A DNA stretch of 39,777 nt. Origin: Gemmatimonadaceae bacterium. Its GTDB lineage: Bacteria > Gemmatimonadota > Gemmatimonadetes > Gemmatimonadales > Gemmatimonadaceae. The position numbers were made by a program, and so were the translations under genes. Numbering within the stretch: the first letter of the stretch is position 1; each line of letters opens with the position of its first letter. The notes under the pieces were generated by a model, which saw only the letters and a program-made list of their open reading frames with translations, made no database searches and was not told the DNA's origin. Location: positions 15,109 to 54,885 of the forward strand of contig JALHNZ010000018.1 in the NCBI GenBank assembly GCA_022843265.1, read 5' to 3'. Shown piece after piece: positions 35,579-39,777 of the stretch.

Positions 35579-36028
35579 TCACGCAGCGGGCTTGGTGCCC
35601 GTGGGATAGCTCGGCGATTGTGGATACCTGTCCGGCTCGTTTTCGTAGCGGGACGCGCACTTGGCAAGCAGAGTGGTGGCTTCGAACACGCCCTCGTCGT
35701 TCAGACGCCCCTCGACGACCACGCTGACACCCTCGGTGAACGTGTCGGGAATGACGCCGCGATACACCACCTTATAGGTGGTCGTCGTGTCCGTCATGCT
35801 GAACTTCACGCTCCGACCGTCCTGCGCCCGCTCAATCGTGCCGTTCACGACGGCTGCGCCAACCTTCACGCCGACTTTCACGAACTTGGGATTGTCTACG
35901 ACTTTCGCAGCCAGTTCCGTTGGCGTCAGAAAGTACTGCGCCGTTTCTCTGGTCGAACTGGCCATCAGGATGCCCGACGTACCGAGTACGAGCAGTCCAC
36001 CGATCAGAAACTTGCTGCGAGCTTTCAC
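35579..36028 (-). CDS. ccmE: Heme chaperone CcmE, CxxxY type
   Basis: A 149-residue membrane-anchored heme chaperone. It has one N-terminal helix (KFLIGGLLVLGTSGILMASS) and a beta-barrel OB domain (ELAAKVVDNPKFVKVG, VKFSMTDTTTTYKVVYRGVI, VVVEGRL). The heme-binding site is C124 in LLAKCASRYENE, that is C-x-x-x-Y (C124, Y128), where most bacteria have H-x-x-x-Y. The Cys form is known from archaea and some anaerobes, in systems called I*, often without CcmH. Here CcmH is present. It is the first gene of the ccm cluster and should pass heme to CcmF. Confidence 0.94.
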   Translation of the reverse strand: MKARSKFLIGGLLVLGTSGILMASSTRETAQYFLTPTELAAKVVDNPKFVKVGVKVGAAVVNGTIERAQDGRSVKFSMTDTTTTYKVVYRGVIPDTFTEGVSVVVEGRLNDEGVFEATTLLAKCASRYENEPDRYPQSPSYPTGTKPAA

Positions 36029-36183
36029 GTGACTCCACCTGAGTTAGTGCGTTACCAGCACAAGGTAAAACCTTCGCCCTGCGGCGTAGTTCCTGAGACT
36101 GGTCCTTCCTGCAACATAGCAGCGTGGGACACGAACGTCACGGGTCGGGTGACCGAGAGCGTCCCGAGCAGCTGCAGAGCGCG

Positions 36184-37656
36184 CTACGAACGGTCGCGGG
36201 CCCAGGAGAGTGTCGCCCGAACCGCTCGTCGCCAGCCGGCATGTCCTGACTGCGCGGCCGCCGTGCCGTCGCCCGGCACAAAGCGCGTAAACCGGCGCGC
36301 ATTGATGAACGCCTCCGCGTCTTTCCAGACCCCGCCGGCAATGCCCGCCAGCCCGGCCGCACCGAGCGCCGTTGTTTCTACAATATCGGGACGCTCCACG
36401 GGTACGCCGAGCGCATCGGCCTGAAACTGCATGAGCCAGTCGTTGCTGGTGGCCCCGCCGTCCACGCGCAGCCGGTCAAAGGGCACGCGACCCTTGGCAC
36501 GCATCAATGAAAGAACGTCGACGGTTCCGAAGGCCATGGCCTCAAGCGCCGCGCGCACCAAATGCGCCGACGTGGTTCCGCGGGTGAGGCCGGTAATGGT
36601 GCCACGCGCGTGCGGTTCCCAATCGGGAGCGCCAAGGCCGGTGAGCGCCGGGACAAAATAAACGCCGTCCGTGCTCGCCACCGAGCGCGCGATCTCTTCG
36701 GTCTCAGACGCGTTCGTAATGATGCCCAGTCCATCGCGAAGCCACTGCACCGCTGCTCCGGCGACAAAGATCGAGGCTTCGAGCGCGTACGTGGGGTTGC
36801 CGCTGGCATCGCACGCAATCGTGGTGAGCAGACCGTCGCCGGGCTCGGGGCGCGTCTGTCCGGTGTTGAGCAGCAAGAACGCGCCGGTGCCGTAGGTGTT
36901 CTTGCCACCACCCGCATTCCAACCGCCCTGTCCGAACAGGGCCGCCTGCTGATCGCCGGCCACGCCAAGAATGGGCAGTTCGACGCCAATAGAGCCGGCA
37001 GTGGTCGTACCAAAAAATCCGCTCGAACGACGCACGTCAGGAAGCAGTGATGACGGAACACCGAACAACTCGAGCAGCTCCGGACTCCACGCGCGCTTTT
37101 CAATGTCGTACAACATGGTGCGCGACGCGTTCGTTGGATCGGTTGCATGCACCGTACCACCGGTGAGGTGCCAGATCAGGAACGAATCAATGGTGCCGGC
37201 AGCCAGATCACCGCGTTGCGCGCGCGCGGCAAGTTTCGGCTGACCGAGTAACCACTCGAGCTTCGTGGCGCTGAAATAGGGATCGGTGACAAGACCGGTG
37301 CGTTTCTGAATGTCTGAAGCGCTTGAGTCGAGCGCGCGGCAACGATCCGCCGTGCGACGGTCCTGCCACACAATGGCACGGTGCACCGGCTCGCCCGTGG
37401 CGCGATCCCACAAGACGATCGTCTCGCGCTGATTCGTGATGCCAACCGCCTTGGGCGTCACGCCCGCGTTCGCAATTGCTTCGCGCGCGGCTTCGAATGT
37501 GCGCGACACAATTTCCATGGCGTCGTGTTCGACCCAGCCGGGCTGCGGGTAGTACTGCGTGATTTCGCGGTAGGCGCGTCCAACAATGCGACCGTCAGCG
37601 GCCAGCACGAGACACGTGGAACCAGTGGTACCCTGATCGATCGCCAGCACATGCAT
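36184..37656 (-). CDS. glpK: Glycerol kinase
   Basis: A 490-residue FGGY-family kinase that converts glycerol to glycerol-3-phosphate. The start, MHVLAIDQGTTGSTCLVLA, has the phosphate-binding DQGTT. Later come QPGWVEHDAMEI, AVGITNQRETIVLWDRATGE, RTGLVTDPYFSATKLEWLL and the C-terminal GGATSNDWLMQFQADALGVP. GLGAPDWEPHARGTITGLTRG is also a family hallmark. The gene starts 10 bp after the mtnA stop, so the two are probably co-transcribed. The 155-bp spacer after it holds imperfect nested inverted repeats (GGGAC/GTCCC at 36126-36165), possibly a terminator. No glpF or glpD is in the window. Confidence 0.96.
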   Translation of the reverse strand: MHVLAIDQGTTGSTCLVLAADGRIVGRAYREITQYYPQPGWVEHDAMEIVSRTFEAAREAIANAGVTPKAVGITNQRETIVLWDRATGEPVHRAIVWQDRRTADRCRALDSSASDIQKRTGLVTDPYFSATKLEWLLGQPKLAARAQRGDLAAGTIDSFLIWHLTGGTVHATDPTNASRTMLYDIEKRAWSPELLELFGVPSSLLPDVRRSSGFFGTTTAGSIGVELPILGVAGDQQAALFGQGGWNAGGGKNTYGTGAFLLLNTGQTRPEPGDGLLTTIACDASGNPTYALEASIFVAGAAVQWLRDGLGIITNASETEEIARSVASTDGVYFVPALTGLGAPDWEPHARGTITGLTRGTTSAHLVRAALEAMAFGTVDVLSLMRAKGRVPFDRLRVDGGATSNDWLMQFQADALGVPVERPDIVETTALGAAGLAGIAGGVWKDAEAFINARRFTRFVPGDGTAAAQSGHAGWRRAVRATLSWARDRS

Positions 37657-37666
37657 CGCAGCGTCC

Positions 37667-38731
37667 TCAGATGTGAAAGGGCGGCGACAGTACGCCGCGC
37701 TCGGTGATGTAGTGGGTGATCAACTCGCGTGGTGTGACATCGAACGCGGGATTGTTCACGGGCACGTGCGTGGGCAGAACGATACGTTCACCCGCCAACG
37801 CAATTTCGTCCCGATGACGATGTTCAATCTCAATGTCGTCGCCGGTTGCGGTGTTTGCATCAAAGGTGCTGTACGGCGCGCATACATAAAACGGCACACC
37901 GTGCGCACGGGCCGCAAGCGCAAGCGGGTACGTACCAACCTTGTTCGCGACATCACCATTGGCGGCGATGCGGTCGGCGCCCACAAACACGGCCTGCACA
38001 ACGCCCGAGCGGAGCAGTGAGGCCGCGGCACCATCCGGCTGCACCGTCACCGGAATGCCCGCACGCTGCAGCTCCCAACTTGTGAGCCGCGCACCTTGCA
38101 ACAGCGGACGGGTTTCATCGGCGAAGACGTGAAACGTCACGCCCCGCGCGTGCGCCACGTACATGGGCGCGAGCGCCGTGCCAATGCCCGCCGTGGCAAG
38201 TGCACCCGCATTGCAATGCGTGAGCACACCCGATCCTTCGGTGATGAACGATGCACCCGCTTCACCGATGGCCAGACACATGGCACGGTCTTCTTCAAGA
38301 ATGCGCGTGGCTTCGGCGCGCAGTCCGCGCATGAGCGCATCGTCGGACAACGACTCCGACACACGTAACATCCGCTGCAGCGCCCAGCGCAAATTCACTG
38401 CGGTGGGGCGCGAGGCGTCGAGCAGCGCGGCAAGACCACGCAACTCGCCGCGCGCGGCTGAGTGCAACAGCGCATGCTCCGGCTCCAACTCGTGCTCCAA
38501 CACGTGTTCGAGTGCAACCACGAGCCCGAGCGCGGCCGCTACGCCAATCGCGGGCGCGCCTCGCACGGCGAGCGAACGAATGGCCTCGACCGTGTCGTGC
38601 ACATGGCGTGTCTCCAGATACTGCTCCACGCCTGGCAGAACACGTTGGTCAAGCAGACGCAGCGCGCGGCCATCGGCCGACCAGCTGACTGTCGCAAACG
38701 GTGGTTCCAGCAGAGGGGCGCCATTTGACAT
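37667..38731 (-). CDS. mtnA: Methylthioribose-1-phosphate isomerase
   Basis: A 354-residue enzyme of the methionine salvage pathway that isomerises the aldose methylthioribose-1-phosphate to the ketose. Hallmarks are RSLAVRGAPAIGVAAALGL, a catalytic cysteine in THCNAGALATAGIGTAL, and a catalytic aspartate in GADRIAANGDVANKVGTY. Also present are VPFYVCAPYSTFDANTATG and the late VPVNNPAFDVTP. It is read leftward, divergent from the enoyl-CoA hydratase gene, and precedes glpK by 10 bp. No other mtn gene lies in the window. Confidence 0.96.
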   Translation of the reverse strand: MSNGAPLLEPPFATVSWSADGRALRLLDQRVLPGVEQYLETRHVHDTVEAIRSLAVRGAPAIGVAAALGLVVALEHVLEHELEPEHALLHSAARGELRGLAALLDASRPTAVNLRWALQRMLRVSESLSDDALMRGLRAEATRILEEDRAMCLAIGEAGASFITEGSGVLTHCNAGALATAGIGTALAPMYVAHARGVTFHVFADETRPLLQGARLTSWELQRAGIPVTVQPDGAAASLLRSGVVQAVFVGADRIAANGDVANKVGTYPLALAARAHGVPFYVCAPYSTFDANTATGDDIEIEHRHRDEIALAGERIVLPTHVPVNNPAFDVTPRELITHYITERGVLSPPFHI

Positions 38732-38857
38732 GCGGTATCTTACTCCGAGTCAGCCGTTGGCGCGTGTGACGGCTACAGGGCTCGCGATCATTCACATGCG
38801 CCAGCAGCACCGTGGAGCCTGCCGCTAGATTTCCGGGTTCACCCAAGCCTGCCCCCA

Positions 38858-39637
38858 ATGTCCTACATCAATCTCACCTTCGACGTTGCTGACCGGATCG
38901 CCACGATCACCGTGAACCGGCCGGACAAATTGAACGCACTCAACGACGCGACCATCGCCGAGCTGGGCGTGGCGATTGACGAAGCCAATGCGCGCGCCGA
39001 TGTGGGCGTGGTACTGCTCACAGGGGCTGGCCGCGCGTTTGTTGCCGGCGCCGACATTTCTGAACTAGCCAGTCAGAGTCCGCTTGAGGCGCAGCAGCGT
39101 GCACGCGCTGGTCAGCGTGTGTTTCGCCGTTTTGAGACCAGCGCCAAACCAACCATCGCGGTGGTGAACGGATTTGCCTTGGGTGGCGGCTGTGAACTGG
39201 CCATGTCATGTCATGTGCGCATTGCGAGCGACAAGGCAAAGTTTGGTCAACCGGAAGTAAAGCTCGGCATTGTGCCTGGATTCGCAGGCACGCAGCGCCT
39301 GCCCCGCCTGATCGGGCGCGGCGCCGCGCTCAAGCTGCTGCTTACCGGTGATATGATCGACGCCACGGAAGCACATCGCCTGGGTTTGGCCGACGAGCTG
39401 GTGCCTGCCGCCGGCTTGATGGAACGCGCCAAGGCGTTGGCGAACGTGATGCTCGCCAATGCACCGCTGGCTATCGCAGGCTGCATTGACGCAGTGAACC
39501 GCGGACTCGACAGCACCCTCGAAGAAGGCGCACTCGCCGAGAGTGATTTGTTCGGCGTGATGTCGGCGACGCAGGATGTGAAGGAAGGCATGCAGGCGTT
39601 TCTGGAGAAGCGCACACCGACGTTTCATGGCCGCTGA
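38858..39637 (+). CDS. Enoyl-CoA hydratase/isomerase (crotonase family)
   Basis: A 259-residue crotonase-fold enzyme that most likely hydrates trans-2-enoyl-CoA in fatty acid oxidation or a related route. The oxyanion-hole block is FVAGADISEL (63-66). Both catalytic glutamates are present, E113 in ALGGGCELAM and E133 in FGQPEVKLGIVPG, followed by GTQRLPRLIG. This pair fits short-chain enoyl-CoA hydratase, including crotonyl-CoA hydratase, rather than an isomerase. Its closest pattern is the anaerobe-type crotonase used in butyrate or beta-oxidation. It is the upstream neighbour of recF, with only 17 bp between them. No other fatty-acid gene is near. Confidence 0.94.
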   Translation: MSYINLTFDVADRIATITVNRPDKLNALNDATIAELGVAIDEANARADVGVVLLTGAGRAFVAGADISELASQSPLEAQQRARAGQRVFRRFETSAKPTIAVVNGFALGGGCELAMSCHVRIASDKAKFGQPEVKLGIVPGFAGTQRLPRLIGRGAALKLLLTGDMIDATEAHRLGLADELVPAAGLMERAKALANVMLANAPLAIAGCIDAVNRGLDSTLEEGALAESDLFGVMSATQDVKEGMQAFLEKRTPTFHGR

Positions 39638-39654
39638 GCCGCTGCGCTGCACGC

Positions 39655-39777
39655 ATGCTTGAACAGCTCACCATTCGCGACTTCCGGAACCTCAGCTCGC
39701 TTGATCTCGAGGTAGATTCGGCCGGACTCGCAGTGGTTGGCGATAATGGGCATGGCAAGACAAACCTGCTCGAAGCG
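39655..39777 (+). CDS. recF: RecF recombination mediator (5' part only)
   Basis: The first 41 codons of recF, running off the right edge. The start MLEQLTIRDFRNLSSLDLEV and the Walker A GDNGHGKTNLLEA at 29-41 are typical of RecF, the SMC-like ATPase that loads RecA at gaps. RecF genes usually follow dnaN near the origin. Here an enoyl-CoA hydratase precedes it instead. ATG 39655 is the only sensible start. The rest is outside the window. Confidence 0.9.
   Translation, partial: MLEQLTIRDFRNLSSLDLEVDSAGLAVVGDNGHGKTNLLEA

Overview
This window is a bacterial chromosomal segment with high GC and dense coding. It looks like an environmental Gram-negative, most plausibly a member of the Gemmatimonadota. 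That placement is inferred from three things seen together: SusC/SusD-like outer-membrane genes in a high-GC genome, a System-I cytochrome c maturation cluster with a Cys-type CcmE, and Tat- and lipoprotein-exported hydrolases. No rRNA or other phylogenetic marker is present, so the placement is not proven. I see no insertion sequence, prophage, CRISPR array or conjugation gene.

Region 1 (1-7512) is an export and signalling region. An FtsX-type permease, cut by the left edge, and its LolD-type ATPase run leftward. A rightward chain diverges from them: a small secreted protein, a LytS-type histidine kinase, a LytTR response regulator, a GrpB-family protein and a MacB-type permease. Several of these genes overlap. 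The divergent promoter carries a palindrome and an 8-bp direct repeat, so the two-component system may control the exporter.

Region 2 (7640-12012) is accessory in character. A TetR regulator diverges from a 60-residue orphan protein and a DUF2306 membrane protein, with repeat-rich operator-like DNA between them. Next are a small four-helix membrane protein and a leftward AraC regulator plus CPBP protease pair. A 325-bp stretch without genes separates these from three tRNA genes, Thr(TGT)-Tyr(GTA)-Gly(TCC). Their order is that of the classical thrU-tyrU-glyT part of the tRNA-tufB operon, but the last tRNA-Thr and tuf are missing.

Region 3 (12744-23506) is mostly housekeeping and mostly leftward: cysS, an unknown protein, a DUF1611/DgcN-like protein, a YbjN-like protein paired with PspA, the two-subunit L-serine dehydratase with a coupled lipoprotein, and uvrA, followed by rightward cutA.

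Region 4 (23517-32246) has a leftward susC-susD-phoD operon, probably for outer-membrane capture and periplasmic breakdown of a phosphate ester. It diverges from a rightward ABC-2 type exporter.

Region 5 (32360-39777) has a leftward cytochrome c maturation operon, ccmE-ccmF-ccmH plus a CcmI-like zinc-ribbon protein. CcmE carries CxxxY instead of the usual heme-binding histidine motif, and CcmH has a cysteine-rich motif in place of LRCxxC. It is followed by glpK and mtnA (leftward), enoyl-CoA hydratase (rightward) and the first 41 codons of recF at the right edge.

The most unusual items are the mixed-type cytochrome c maturation operon, the TetR/60-residue-protein/DUF2306 module, the susCD-phoD operon and the shortened tRNA cluster. 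I found no clear evidence of an entirely new system.
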